Assembly (NCBI GenBank): GCA_002215645.1
Contig: NGFI01000008.1
Coordinates: forward strand, 310,001 to 374,000
Direction of reading: 5' to 3'
Origin: Gemmatimonadetes bacterium 2013_60CM_65_52
GTDB lineage: Bacteria; Gemmatimonadota; Gemmatimonadetes; Gemmatimonadales; Gemmatimonadaceae
DNA: 64,000 nt
Shown here: in pieces, positions 52,178-61,729 of the stretch
How positions within the stretch are numbered: position 1 is the first letter of the stretch
How the letters are laid out: each line of letters opens with the position of its first letter
Program-made: the position numbers and the translations under genes
Notes under the pieces: generated by a model
Told to the model about the DNA's origin: nothing
Databases searched by the model: none
What the model saw: the letters and a program-made list of their open reading frames with translations, nothing else

Positions 52178-53695
52178 TCAGGCACGTCGCGTACTGCGCG
52201 CCAGTATCCAGAGGTCATCGACCCGCAGCACGTACAGTCCCACAACGACATAAGTTGCGACACCGAGCGTCGCGGCCATAAGCAATCGCGCAAGAAGGTC
52301 TGGCTGGGAAACCGTTTGCCAAGGCTCGAGAACTGTCCACCGCCCTACGAGCGCCGCCCCTGCCGTACACGACGTGAGCAGGACGACTTCGCGCGGTACC
52401 CGCTGCTCGCGAAGCCAACCCGGGACTTGCGGCGCGACGCGTAGCACCGCAACGCTGGCCAATAAGAGCCAGGTCAGGACGTACGTCGCACCAATGCCAT
52501 GAAGGCCAACCGTCCGAACGCTGACGCCGCTACCGAAGAAATAGATCAGCGGCCCCGCGGAGCCGAGGACTGCTGCTGTACGCAAGTCGTGTCGCGCAAA
52601 GAGCGCCTTGAAGGCCATCACCGTGCATACCAAGGGCACCATGCCGCCGAGCATCCAAGGAAGCAGCCCAGCAACAGCGAACGTAGCCGTGCGGTCGAAC
52701 TGCCCGCGCTCGAAAAGCAGGCGTACGGCTGGCGCGGCCACGATGGAGATGCCGGCAGCAACCGGCGCGCAGATCAACAACGTGAGCCGAAGAGCTCTGG
52801 CCAGATCCAACATGAACGCTGGATCGTCTCCGCGATTGGCCGCCGCGGCCAGTCTCGGCTGCAACACGACAGATGGGCCAGCCGCCATGATCGTCCCGAG
52901 AGCGACGAGCAGCCGCTGACAGTATCCGAGTACCGAAAGACTGGACGGCCCGAGTTGCGGCGCCCAGTACGCATCGACGGATTGGTAAATGGAAAAAGTC
53001 AAAGCGGACAACACCGCGAGCGGGGCGGACGCGAAAAACGCGAGTGCCGGCTCGAAGTGCGCCCGCCGGACGCCACGCAACACGAGCAAGCGTCTGGTGC
53101 TGATCAGAAGAATGATTGCGCCGCCGAACGTTCCCGCGGCAAGACCCCACGCGATTGACGTGATGCCGATGGCGCTCCCCAGCGCGAGCACCGCGATGGG
53201 TGTCGTCGCATACGTCAGCGAGGACATCAGAAGCGGGAGGACATAGCGTCCATTGAGACTGAGTAGCGATGTCGCAAAAGCGAGAATCGTGCTCGCAAGC
53301 ACGCTGGCCCATGCAATACGCGCGACCTCGATCGCCTCTGTCGTTATCGGCGCCCGCGCGCTTCGCGTCAGAACGTGAAGCGCCAGTGGAGCGCTCACCA
53401 CGCCAACGATCGCAATGACAGCGCCCACTCCCATCAGCGCGAGAAGAAAGGCCATAGCGCGCTCCGAGGCGTCGGTGTTCGACGTCGCTCGACTTAGGGC
53501 AGGGACGAGAGCATAGGCGGCAAGGCCACCGAAGGCTCCCATCACGAGCATCGGGATGCTGGTCGCTTGTAGGTACTCATCGAATGCGTGTGACGCTCCA
53601 AACGCGCGCGCGATGACGATCTGATTCGCGAGGCTGAACAGCGTGACGATCAGCGAGAGCAGCGACAATCCAACCGACGCCCGAGCACGCGACAC
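52178..53695 (-). CDS. MurJ/MviN-like lipid-linked oligosaccharide flippase (Wzx candidate)
   Basis: The 505-residue protein has about fourteen membrane helices and MATE-like repeats of the MurJ/MviN/Wzx superfamily: SLANQIVIARAFGASHAFDEYLQA near the start, YCQRLLVALGTIMAAGPSVVLQPRLA in the middle and RLLFERGQFD, a MurJ hallmark. In this locus it most likely flips the undecaprenyl-linked repeat unit rather than lipid II. GTG 53695 overlaps the stop of the heptose kinase gene, so both are made together. Confidence 0.82.
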   Translation of the reverse strand: MSRARASVGLSLLSLIVTLFSLANQIVIARAFGASHAFDEYLQATSIPMLVMGAFGGLAAYALVPALSRATSNTDASERAMAFLLALMGVGAVIAIVGVVSAPLALHVLTRSARAPITTEAIEVARIAWASVLASTILAFATSLLSLNGRYVLPLLMSSLTYATTPIAVLALGSAIGITSIAWGLAAGTFGGAIILLISTRRLLVLRGVRRAHFEPALAFFASAPLAVLSALTFSIYQSVDAYWAPQLGPSSLSVLGYCQRLLVALGTIMAAGPSVVLQPRLAAAANRGDDPAFMLDLARALRLTLLICAPVAAGISIVAAPAVRLLFERGQFDRTATFAVAGLLPWMLGGMVPLVCTVMAFKALFARHDLRTAAVLGSAGPLIYFFGSGVSVRTVGLHGIGATYVLTWLLLASVAVLRVAPQVPGWLREQRVPREVVLLTSCTAGAALVGRWTVLEPWQTVSQPDLLARLLMAATLGVATYVVVGLYVLRVDDLWILARSTRRA

Positions 53696-54711
53696 TACGC
53701 GCCGAGAGCAGCGTGTAGGTTCTCGGACGCGTAGTTGTCGTACGCGTGGAGGACCTCATGTGCGGACACCGTGGCCGCGCCGAGTTTTCCGACTTCGACG
53801 CCGGCAGCATAGTTCGCCACCACCGCGGCCTCGACCGCCGAGGCACCGACGGCGAGCATTGTGGCGAGATAGGCGGTGACCGTGTCGCCGGCGCCGACCA
53901 CGTCATACACCTCGCGCGCGACCGTTGGCACGCGCGCCGCCTCGCCATCTTTGCCAACGAGGATCATTCCCTGGGCGCCCAGGGTCAACAGCAGGTTCTC
54001 GACCTCGAGTCGCGCGAACGCCGCCGGCAGTCCATCGGCATGCTCGAGATCCACAGAGGCACCCAAGGCAGCCTCGAGCTCGCGACGGTTTGGTTTGAAG
54101 ACGGTGGCGCCTTTGTAGAGAAAGAAATGGCGGTACTTGGGATCGACCACGGTAGGAATACCGCGCGCTCGCGCGGCCGCCATCGCGGCAAGGATTACTC
54201 GCGGCACCAACATGCCTTTGTTGTAATCTTCCAACACCAGCGCGTCGGCGGATTGAATCGCTTCGGCGACGATCTGTTCCACGCGTTCTGCATCCACAGC
54301 GCCGATGTCTCCATCGTCCTCTTCGTCCACGCGAAGCAATTGTTGGGAGCGCGCCACGATGCGCGATTTGGTCGTCGTCGGGCGTCCTGTCTGTACCAAC
54401 ATTCGTGCGCTGCCGCCGACGCTCTGGAGGAGCGACCTGAGCCGCCGGCCTGGAGCGTCGTCACCGACGATGCCCACCAGGTCGCATTCCGCTCCGATTG
54501 CGTGCACGTTCTGCGCGACATTGGCCGCGCCGCCCAGCGCGTCCCGCCGCTCGCGCACGCGCATGACCGGCACGGGTGCCTCCGGACTGATGCGCTCGAC
54601 GTCGCCCGAGAGGTAGACGTCGAGCATCACGTCGCCGACGACGACTACCCGGCAGCTGGCCGCCCGGTCGAGCAGCTCGGAGAGTCTGTTGCGAGAGAGA
54701 AATTGCTGCAT
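53695..54711 (-). CDS. D-glycero-beta-D-manno-heptose-7-phosphate kinase (HldE N-terminal domain / RfaE1)
   Basis: The 338-residue PfkB-family kinase has VVVVGDVMLDVYLSGDVERI, SPEAPVPVMRV, LGGAANVAQNVHAIGA, VVDPKYRHFFLYKGATVFKPN and the anion-hole DVVGAGDTVTAYLA, matching the kinase half of HldE. The cytidylyl-type adenylyltransferase half is absent, so it is a split form. It phosphorylates the GmhA product at C1 on the way to ADP-heptose. ATG 54711 was chosen; the frame is open 90 bases further upstream. Confidence 0.92.
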   Translation of the reverse strand: MQQFLSRNRLSELLDRAASCRVVVVGDVMLDVYLSGDVERISPEAPVPVMRVRERRDALGGAANVAQNVHAIGAECDLVGIVGDDAPGRRLRSLLQSVGGSARMLVQTGRPTTTKSRIVARSQQLLRVDEEDDGDIGAVDAERVEQIVAEAIQSADALVLEDYNKGMLVPRVILAAMAAARARGIPTVVDPKYRHFFLYKGATVFKPNRRELEAALGASVDLEHADGLPAAFARLEVENLLLTLGAQGMILVGKDGEAARVPTVAREVYDVVGAGDTVTAYLATMLAVGASAVEAAVVANYAAGVEVGKLGAATVSAHEVLHAYDNYASENLHAALGA

Positions 54712-54869
54712 TGGCCCGCAAACTAGTGCTCGCGCGACGCGGGGGTCAACAGAGAGGGCCGTGCGACGGGGTCGTCGGCCAGCGGCATCTTGCGGCCGCA
54801 TCTCGTGTGGGGCTTGACCCGCGCGACGCAGACGCCGTCATTCGGTGATCACGGAGGCGCATACCTGGT

Positions 54870-55682
54870 ATGATCCGCACCATCACCAAGCGGCTTCTCT
54901 CGCTGTTGCCGCATCCGCTCGACCTTCGGGTGACAGAGATCCTTCGGTCTCTTCGAAGCGCTCGACATCGCGAGGGCCGCCGCGCGATCTTTCGCGCGCT
55001 TCACGAGTTGGGGCACCCGACCACCGTCCTTACCGGCCCATTCCGGGGAATGCGCTGCATCGCGGAACCGGGGGCGCAGGGAGGGCTCATCCCGAAGATC
55101 CTCGGAACGTACGAGCGCGAGCTCCACGCAGTCATGGAGCGCGTACTCGCATGGTCGCCGTCCCTCATTATCGATGTTGGCGCCGCTGACGGTTACTACG
55201 CCGTGGGGCTCGCGGTCGCCCTGCCATCTGCACGGATCATCGCTTTTGAGATGGACAAGCCATTGCGCGGCGCCATCGCGGTCCTGGCGCATGCGAACGA
55301 AGTTGAGGATCGCGTCGATATCCGTGGGCAGTGCGATCCTGGTTTGCTCGAAGCCGCCTTGATCGCCGCCGGGGGCTCGTTCTCCATTCTCATTTGCGAC
55401 GTCGAGGGCTACGAGGAAGTGCTTCTCGATCCAGCCGCTGTGCCCAGCCTTCGCAAAACCAGCATCCTCTGCGAAGTGCACGACGCGCTCAGGCCTGGCG
55501 TGGGTGCCGTGCTGCGCGAGCGATTTGGCGTATCGCATGCACTCGAGGTGGTCGAGTCCCGCGATCGTTCAAACGCGGATGTTCCGCCGGGATTCTCGTT
55601 GCTCGACCCGGTGTCCGTTCTGCACGAAGGGCGAACGAGTCGCATGGAATGGCTTCTGATGGTGCCCCGCGCGTCCTCCTAG
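54870..55682 (+). CDS. Class I SAM-dependent methyltransferase (FkbM-like)
   Basis: The 270-residue protein has the SAM-binding loop LIIDVGAADGYYAVGLAVALP, an acidic end of strand two in IIAFEMDKPL, and motif IV SILICDVEGYEEVLL, which resembles the FkbM family. The C-terminal part follows with HDALRPGVGAVLRERF. The target is unknown; sugar O-methylation is common for FkbM proteins in such loci. The gene starts 158 bases from the divergent heptose kinase and ends 50 bases before mlaE. Confidence 0.75.
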   Translation: MIRTITKRLLSLLPHPLDLRVTEILRSLRSARHREGRRAIFRALHELGHPTTVLTGPFRGMRCIAEPGAQGGLIPKILGTYERELHAVMERVLAWSPSLIIDVGAADGYYAVGLAVALPSARIIAFEMDKPLRGAIAVLAHANEVEDRVDIRGQCDPGLLEAALIAAGGSFSILICDVEGYEEVLLDPAAVPSLRKTSILCEVHDALRPGVGAVLRERFGVSHALEVVESRDRSNADVPPGFSLLDPVSVLHEGRTSRMEWLLMVPRASS

Positions 55683-55732
55683 ACGCGTCCCCTACGGCTG
55701 CGCCCGGCACATCACTTGCCCTCAGCGAGTGC

Positions 55733-56578
55733 ATGCCCGCAGCCGCTCCAGCTGTGCCCTCCCGTACGCCCTCCCACTGGGAACGCTTCGTCGCCGCGTC
55801 CAAGTCCCGCGTACGAAATGTCCAGGACTACTTCGCCCTGGCCGGCCGCGGACTTGGTTTCATCTTCGTCCGGCCGTTCTACGGCCAGGACTGGGTGCAG
55901 CAGATGGACGAGATCGGCGTGAAGTCCCTGGGGATCGTGCTGCTCACCGGCTTCTTCACCGGCATGGTCCTGGCCCTCCAGTCGAGCGTGCAGCTCCAGA
56001 CGTTCGGGGCCACGATGTACATAGGACGCCTTGTTTCGGCGTCCATGATTCGGGAGCTTGGCCCGGTCCTCGCCGGCCTCATGGTCGCGGGACGCGTCGG
56101 CTCCGGCATCGCCGCGCAGCTCGGCTCCATGCGCGTCACGGAACAGATCGACGCCCTCAACACCCTCGGCACGGACCCCATCAAGAAGCTCGTGACGCCT
56201 CGCGTGCTCGCGGCACTGGTGATGCTGCCGGTACTAACCATCATCAACGACTTCATCGGAATACTGGGTGGAAACCTGATCTCGTCCGCGATGGTTGGCG
56301 TACCCACCTCGCTCTACTGGCGCACGGTATGGGATCAGATCGCCAACGACGGGTTCACGCTCCGGGTCATTCCCATCGACTTCGTTCAGGGCATCACCAA
56401 ACCATTCGTGTTCGGCGGCATCATCTCCATCACCGCCTGCTACTTCGGGCTCAACACCACGGGTGGTACGGAAGGGGTCGGGCAGAGCACGACGAGAACC
56501 GTGGTGGTGTCGAGCATTCTCATCCTCATCATCGACTACTTCCTCACCCAGATCCTGCTGTCCGTGCTCGGCCCATGA
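55733..56578 (+). CDS. mlaE: MlaE-family ABC transporter permease
   Basis: The 281-residue protein carries the MlaE permease domain: YGQDWVQQMDEIGVKSLGIVLLTGFFTGMVLALQ, then MIRELGPVLAGLMVAGRVGSGIAAQLGSMRVTEQIDAL, and five membrane helices. It forms the membrane part of the Mla phospholipid transporter for outer-membrane lipid asymmetry. ATG 55733 gives a normal length; ATG 55649, inside the methyltransferase gene, is an alternative. The stop overlaps mlaF (ATGA). Confidence 0.93.
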   Translation: MPAAAPAVPSRTPSHWERFVAASKSRVRNVQDYFALAGRGLGFIFVRPFYGQDWVQQMDEIGVKSLGIVLLTGFFTGMVLALQSSVQLQTFGATMYIGRLVSASMIRELGPVLAGLMVAGRVGSGIAAQLGSMRVTEQIDALNTLGTDPIKKLVTPRVLAALVMLPVLTIINDFIGILGGNLISSAMVGVPTSLYWRTVWDQIANDGFTLRVIPIDFVQGITKPFVFGGIISITACYFGLNTTGGTEGVGQSTTRTVVVSSILILIIDYFLTQILLSVLGP

Positions 56579-57468
56579 TCGACGACGAGTCCTCCGACTC
56601 ACGGACGGCAACCGGGAAGCTCCCATCCGACCGCCGGCTCGACGGCCGTCGCATGGGCGAGCGCACCACGTCCGGTGTCCGCGCCGCAATTCGGGACGAG
56701 CTGGCAACGGAGCCCGCCGACGCGGAGACGAATGACCAGCCCGTCATCCAGCTCGACCACGTGTCGCTCGCCTTCGACGAGCCCGTGCTGGAGGACGTGT
56801 CGTTCGAGGCGCGGAAGGGCGAGACGCTCTGCATCGTCGGCGAGTCGGGCACCGGCAAGAGCACCGCGCTGAAGCTCATTCTGCGTCTGCTCGTGCCGGA
56901 GAAGGGGAGCGTGTGCATTGGTGGAAAGGAGATCACCGGCCTCTCGTTCGAGGAGGCGCTCGAGATCAGACAGCAGATGGGCATGGTCTTTCAGGGGGCC
57001 GCGCTCTTCGATTCGATGTCGGTGTTCGAGAACGTCGCGTATCCGCTGCGCGAGCACACCACGATGAACGAGGATGAAATCGAGCAACGCGTGCGCGAAA
57101 AGCTCCAGTTCGTCGATCTCGAGCCGGACAAGGTGATGGAGCAGCTTCCGGCCGAGCTGTCGGGAGGGATGCGGAAGCGCGTGGGCATTGCGCGCGGCAT
57201 GGCCAACAATGCGGAGATCATGCTCTACGACGAGCCGACGTCGGGGCTCGACCCGCTTACGACGGGCACGATCACGCGCCTCCTCCTGAAGCTCCAGCGC
57301 GAGCTCGGCGTGACCAGTGTCGTTGTGTCGCACGACATCAGGTCCGTCTTCCGCATGGCGACGCGGATCGCGGTGCTCTACGAGCACCATATCGTGTTTT
57401 TCGGCACGCCGGAGGAGATGGCCGGTTCCGACGACGAGTACATCCGTACCTTCCTCGGCGGCTCCTGA
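56575..57468 (+). CDS. mlaF: MlaF-family ABC transporter ATPase
   Basis: The 297-residue ATPase has Walker A VGESGTGKSTAL, the Q-loop in MGMVFQGAALFDSMSVFENV, the signature LSGGMRKRVGIARGMA, Walker B IMLYDEPTSGLDP and the switch His in VVSHD. The wording of these motifs is that of Mla/Ttg2A ATPases. An acidic and polar N-terminal extension of about 55 residues precedes the fold and is longer than in E. coli MlaF. It lies between mlaE and the MCE protein and should power the transporter. Confidence 0.94.
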   Translation: MIDDESSDSRTATGKLPSDRRLDGRRMGERTTSGVRAAIRDELATEPADAETNDQPVIQLDHVSLAFDEPVLEDVSFEARKGETLCIVGESGTGKSTALKLILRLLVPEKGSVCIGGKEITGLSFEEALEIRQQMGMVFQGAALFDSMSVFENVAYPLREHTTMNEDEIEQRVREKLQFVDLEPDKVMEQLPAELSGGMRKRVGIARGMANNAEIMLYDEPTSGLDPLTTGTITRLLLKLQRELGVTSVVVSHDIRSVFRMATRIAVLYEHHIVFFGTPEEMAGSDDEYIRTFLGGS

Positions 57469-57471
57469 TCG

Positions 57472-58449
57472 ATGAAACGTTCCTCGACGCTCACGTGGGA
57501 TCAGCTTCGTGTCGGCCTCGTCATCCTGGTCGCACTCTTCATCGCTGGCATTTCTGTCTACAAGCTCGGTCAGGCGGCGAATCTGTTCTCGCGGCGCTAC
57601 ACGCTCATCGCCTATCTGCCCGATGCGAATGGACTCAAGGAAGGCGGCGCGGTGATGGTCGCCGGCCAGCTCGCGGGCACGGTGCGCAAGATCGAGTTTC
57701 TGCCGGTGGACTTCGACACGTCTCGGAATCTCAAGCTCACGCTCGCCATCAACGAGCACGTCCGGGAGCAGATTCGCCACGACTCCAAGGGTCGGCTACG
57801 GACCCTCGGCCTGCTGGGGGACAAGGTATTCGACATCACGCCGGGGACGCCGCGCACCGCAGCGCTGGCGGAGGGTGACAGTGTTCCCGTCACGCCGTCA
57901 TTGGACTACGAGGCCGTCATCGCCCAGGCGAGCGGCGCGGTGACCGACATGGTGGCGCTCACGAAGGACCTGCGGGCGATCACGAGCGGCATCGTGCGCG
58001 GCCAGGGGTCGCTCGGACAACTGGTCACCAACCGTACGCTCTACGATCAGCTGAATTCGACGCTCGCCCGGGCCAACGCGACGCTCGTGGGCTTTCAGAA
58101 CCCGAACGGTACGATCGGTCGGCTGATGAATGATCCGACGTTGTACACACGTTTGTCCGGTGTGATCACGTCCACGGACTCCCTGGTGGTATCGCTGAAC
58201 TCGAGCAAGGGCACCATGGGCATGCTCCTGCGCGACAGCACACTCTACCGCAACCTCGTGGGCGTGACACGAAGCGCCGACACCCTCATGAAAGCGCTCT
58301 CATCGGGGCAGGGTACGGCCAGCAAACTCCTGTCGGACCAGACATTGTACGACCAACTGACCAAACTGGTGGCGGATCTCAGCGCGATTCTTGCGGACAT
58401 GCGGCGCGATCCGGGCAAGTATATGAAGGGGATGATCAAGGTGTTCTAA
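57472..58449 (+). CDS. mlaD: MlaD-family MCE-domain protein with repeated C-terminal region
   Basis: The 325-residue protein has one N-terminal membrane anchor (residues about 12-30) and an MCE domain (about 40-125) with ANGLKEGGAVMVAGQLAGTV and TLGLLGDKVFDITPG. Beyond it are four imperfect repeats of a Gly-x-Gly...TLY..L unit: GQGSLGQLVTNRTLYDQL, PNGTIGRLMNDPTLYTRL, SKGTMGMLLRDSTLYRNL and GQGTASKLLSDQTLYDQL. These are spaced 36-41 residues and joined by helical Ser/Thr-rich linkers. It binds and passes lipids in the periplasm. No MlaB or MlaC gene follows. Confidence 0.92.
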   Translation: MKRSSTLTWDQLRVGLVILVALFIAGISVYKLGQAANLFSRRYTLIAYLPDANGLKEGGAVMVAGQLAGTVRKIEFLPVDFDTSRNLKLTLAINEHVREQIRHDSKGRLRTLGLLGDKVFDITPGTPRTAALAEGDSVPVTPSLDYEAVIAQASGAVTDMVALTKDLRAITSGIVRGQGSLGQLVTNRTLYDQLNSTLARANATLVGFQNPNGTIGRLMNDPTLYTRLSGVITSTDSLVVSLNSSKGTMGMLLRDSTLYRNLVGVTRSADTLMKALSSGQGTASKLLSDQTLYDQLTKLVADLSAILADMRRDPGKYMKGMIKVF

Positions 58450-58551
58450 CGTGACGTGACACAAAGTTCACACGGAGAACACACGTTTTGGATTCGGGCG
58501 TTTAAGTTGCATTGTAGTCGTGACTCTGCGCCCAACCATTGGACAGGCCTA

Positions 58552-59025
58552 ATGCAGCACGCGTCGTCACAGGATCGTCTTGCCAGCGTCGTCGGAATCG
58601 AGGAGCATCTCACCGTTCGTTCGCAGGGATGTGCCAGCCGGCTGGATCTGTGGTTCGCCTTGAAGCGGAGCACGCTCGGATCGGCCTGGGATCAGGCCTT
58701 CATCACGGAATCCTCGGGCAAGTCGCTCGGCCAGTCCGTTCGCGTCCTCGAGGTATATCCGTTCACGCCGTCGCATGGGTGGATCGTTGCGCGGGGCGTG
58801 AATGAGCGCCTCATCACGCGACAGGCCACCGAGGCAATGATCCGAAGCATCGTTGATCGTGTGAACGCCGCCTGTCTTGCGGATCAGCCGTCGCCAAGGC
58901 CAGCCGTGGAGCGGGCGCCGGCGCCCTCAATGCGAAACGTGCTGACCGACGCGCGCATCGCGCTGCGCGCGATTGCCGCTGGCTCGCGACCACAGCGCCG
59001 CGTCGACGCGACGTCGAATCCGTGA
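58552..59025 (+). CDS. Uncharacterised protein downstream of mlaD
   Basis: The 157-residue product is not recognised. Its middle has a compact alpha/beta look (LASVVGIEEHLTVRSQG, RVLEVYPFTPSHGWIVARGVNERL), while the last 45 residues are Arg/Ala/Pro-rich. It has no signal peptide or membrane segment. The frame is open upstream to 58456; ATG 58552 was chosen but no strong ribosome binding site supports either. It stands alone between mlaD and a tRNA. Confidence 0.45.
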   Translation: MQHASSQDRLASVVGIEEHLTVRSQGCASRLDLWFALKRSTLGSAWDQAFITESSGKSLGQSVRVLEVYPFTPSHGWIVARGVNERLITRQATEAMIRSIVDRVNAACLADQPSPRPAVERAPAPSMRNVLTDARIALRAIAAGSRPQRRVDATSNP

Positions 59026-59102
59026 GCCAGGGCGTCCCTTGCGACGCTCGGACCGCCGAGCTAGTATGCGAAACTCCCGTGCTGCATCGCCGGACGGGCT
59101 AA

Positions 59103-59176
59103 GGTCGCGTAGCTCAGCTGGTTAGAGCGCTGCTTTCACACAGCAGAGGTCCACGGTTCGAGTCCGTGCGTGACCA
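59103..59176 (+). tRNA. tRNA-Val (anticodon CAC)
   Basis: A complete cloverleaf is visible: acceptor GGTCGCG/CGTGACC with one G-U pair, D-arm AGCTCAGCTGGTTAGAGC, anticodon stem CTGCT/AGCAG with loop TTCACAC, and T-arm CACGGTTCGAGTCCGTG. The anticodon CAC reads GUG (Val). Discriminator A is present and CCA is not encoded. Confidence 0.96.
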
Positions 59177-59224
59177 CTCTCCCTTGCTCGAGACCCCACA
59201 ATTCCCGATCCAACCGCAGGCGAG

Positions 59225-61729
59225 ATGATGCGAGCACGCATGACGCGGTCACTTCTGGTGGCCGCGTGTTGTTTGATGCCGTTAGCAGCCCGCGCGCAGG
59301 CCCGACCGAGTCCGACGGAGGCGCAGGCGCTGCTCCAGACGCGCCCGGACCTGGTTGCACAGCTTCGGCAGCGGTTCGTCGCATCCGGTCTCACGCGCGA
59401 GCAGGTCCACGCGAGACTGCGTGCAGAGGGATATCCCGAGGACCTTCTGGATCCGTATCTGCCCGGCTTCAGTGGCGATGCCACGGCCCCGGGCGAGGAT
59501 GTCTTTCGTGCCGTTCGCGCGCTCGGTGTCGTCGATGATGCGGAATTGGCGTCCATCAGGGCAGGCCAGACTCCGCGAGCATCGCAGACGCCTGGTGAGG
59601 GCAAGGTGGGGACCGTCTCCATCGCGAGGGATACGGTCGAGAAGGCGAAACGCGATCAGGAGGGCTTCGCCATCTTTGGCCTGGATCTGTTCCGCGGGGC
59701 GACCACACAGTTCGAGTCGAATCTCTCGGGTCCAGTGGACGCGAATTACCGGCTCGGTCCCGGCGATCGGCTCGTGCTCATCCTCACCGGCGACGTCGAA
59801 GCCAGCTATTCGCTCGACGTCACACGCGAAGGCTTCATCGTCGTCCCGCAGGCCGGCCAGATCTACGTGGCCAACCTTACGATGGGCCAGCTGGAAACCT
59901 TGCTGTATACGCGCCTTTCGCGTGTGTACTCCGGAATCCGCGCGAACGGCACGGGAACGACGAAGTTCTCCGTCAGCGTTGCCCGGCTGCGCTCGAATCA
60001 GGTCTTCGTCATCGGCGAGACGCAGCGTCCGGGGTCGTATCAGGTCTCGAGTGCTGGTACCGCGCTGACCGCGCTCTACGCAGCGGGCGGCCCGACCGTC
60101 AATGGTTCGCTTCGGCAGATCGTCATTCGGCGTGGTGGCCACACGGTGGACACGCTGGACGTCTACGACTACCTCCTGCGCGGCGACGCTTCGCACGACG
60201 TCCGCCTCGAGAATGGCGACGTCGTGTTCGTACCCGTGCACGGGCCTCGCGCCCGCATCGTGGGTGAGGTGTTCAGGCCGGCGACGTACGAGTTGAAGCC
60301 GCGTGAGTCGGTGGCCGATCTGATCCGATATTCCGGAGGATTCCAGATCACGGCCGAGCGGCGACATGTGATCATCGAGCGAATTCTTCCACCGGCGAGC
60401 CGCACGCAGACGGGCCGCGATCGCGTGACGATCGACATCGCGTCGGAATCGTTCGTCAATGGAACCGGCCCCACCGTCCCGGTGGAGGACGGCGACATCG
60501 TGCACGTGCTCGCCATCTCGGAGAAGCTCCACGACCGTATCGTGCTGGTGGGTAACGTACGCGAGCCGGGCATTCACGCGCTCAAGCCCGGGATGCGCAT
60601 TGCTGACGCGATTCGTACGAGTGGCGGCATTCTCCCCGATACGTACCTCGGCGAGTTGCTCCTCACGAGAACGAGACTCGATGGCTCGCAGCAGCAGCTG
60701 CGAACGGCGCTCTCGGACACGACCGGCCGCGTCGTCGACGACATGCTGCTTCAGGAAGACGACAGCATCACCATCTATTCGCTTGCGACGTTCCGCCCGC
60801 AACGATATGTGGCGATTGCGGGAGCCGTGAAGGGCGGCGGCCGCTTTCCGTATCGCGAAGGCATGACGCTGCGCGATCTCGTGCTGCTCGCGAGCGGTGT
60901 TCAGGAAAGCGCGTATCTCAAGGAGGCCGAGATCGCACGGCTTCCGGAGAATCGTGCCGGCGGCGTCACCGCGACGACCATTCGCGTGCCCCTCGACTCG
61001 ACGTATCTGTTCGAGCGGAAGCCGAATGGAGAATACATCGGCCCGCCGGGCGTCCCCGCGCCGGCCGGCGGTACATCCGAGGTGCATCTGCTGCCGTACG
61101 ACAACGTGCTCATCCTCAGGCAGCCCAATTGGGAGCTCCAGCGAACGGTCGTTCTCATGGGGGAAGTGCAGTATCCCGGAACGTACGCATTGGTGCGGAA
61201 GACCGAGCGTCTTTCCGACATCATCACGCGCGCCGGTGGTCTCACCGATGAGGCGTACCCCGAAGCAACCGTATTCTCTCGGGGACAGTACGGCATCGGT
61301 CGCGTCGGCGTCGACTTGCCCACGGCGATGAGCATTTACGGCAGCGCGGACAATCTCATCCTACGCGAGGGAGACACGGTCAACGTCCGCCAGTACCTCT
61401 CACTCGTCGTCATTCGCGGTGCCGTGAATCAGCCAACTACGGTCGCGTACATCGCAGGAAAGGGCATCGACTACTACATCAACGCGGCTGGCGGCCCCTC
61501 GCGTACCGCCGACGAGGATCGCGCATACGTGCAGCAGCCGAACGGAAAATACGAGGCGGTGAAGACGCATCTGCTCCGTCCCGCGTCGATGCCTCGGCCG
61601 CGGCCCGGCGCTATCGTCGTCGTGCCGGAACGCGACCCTGCGGACAAGAAAGACCTCACGGCGGTCGTGGCCCAGGTCGGCCAGATCGTCGCCGGCATGG
61701 CCACCCTCCTCATCCTCACGCGACGCTGA
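59225..61729 (+). CDS. SLBB-domain polysaccharide export protein (Wza-like)
   Basis: The 834-residue protein has a signal peptide (cleavage after ARA, near residue 24). A poly-export domain with ANYRLGPGDRLVLILTGDVE and GFIVVPQAGQIYVANLTMGQL follows, then six SLBB-type units, opening at VIGETQRPGSYQV, IVGEVFRPATYEL, LVGNVREPGIHAL, IAGAVKGGGRFPY, LMGEVQYPGTYAL and IRGAVNQPTTVAY. The end is a hydrophobic helix (QIVAGMATLLILTRR), as in outer-membrane-spanning Wza relatives. It should form the periplasm-to-outer-membrane export channel for the polysaccharide made at 29-54 kb. ATG 59225 is used; 59228 and 59240 are alternatives. Confidence 0.9.
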   Translation: MMRARMTRSLLVAACCLMPLAARAQARPSPTEAQALLQTRPDLVAQLRQRFVASGLTREQVHARLRAEGYPEDLLDPYLPGFSGDATAPGEDVFRAVRALGVVDDAELASIRAGQTPRASQTPGEGKVGTVSIARDTVEKAKRDQEGFAIFGLDLFRGATTQFESNLSGPVDANYRLGPGDRLVLILTGDVEASYSLDVTREGFIVVPQAGQIYVANLTMGQLETLLYTRLSRVYSGIRANGTGTTKFSVSVARLRSNQVFVIGETQRPGSYQVSSAGTALTALYAAGGPTVNGSLRQIVIRRGGHTVDTLDVYDYLLRGDASHDVRLENGDVVFVPVHGPRARIVGEVFRPATYELKPRESVADLIRYSGGFQITAERRHVIIERILPPASRTQTGRDRVTIDIASESFVNGTGPTVPVEDGDIVHVLAISEKLHDRIVLVGNVREPGIHALKPGMRIADAIRTSGGILPDTYLGELLLTRTRLDGSQQQLRTALSDTTGRVVDDMLLQEDDSITIYSLATFRPQRYVAIAGAVKGGGRFPYREGMTLRDLVLLASGVQESAYLKEAEIARLPENRAGGVTATTIRVPLDSTYLFERKPNGEYIGPPGVPAPAGGTSEVHLLPYDNVLILRQPNWELQRTVVLMGEVQYPGTYALVRKTERLSDIITRAGGLTDEAYPEATVFSRGQYGIGRVGVDLPTAMSIYGSADNLILREGDTVNVRQYLSLVVIRGAVNQPTTVAYIAGKGIDYYINAAGGPSRTADEDRAYVQQPNGKYEAVKTHLLRPASMPRPRPGAIVVVPERDPADKKDLTAVVAQVGQIVAGMATLLILTRR

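Noticed and set aside
58459-58486. Possible second copy of the CTCTGTGG palindrome
   Set aside because: Only one degenerate half is present and no paired arm was found.
59282-61087. 601-codon open frame on the minus strand opposite the SLBB gene
   Set aside because: Composition is Arg/His/Asp-rich without domains, while the plus strand has a clear multi-domain export protein.
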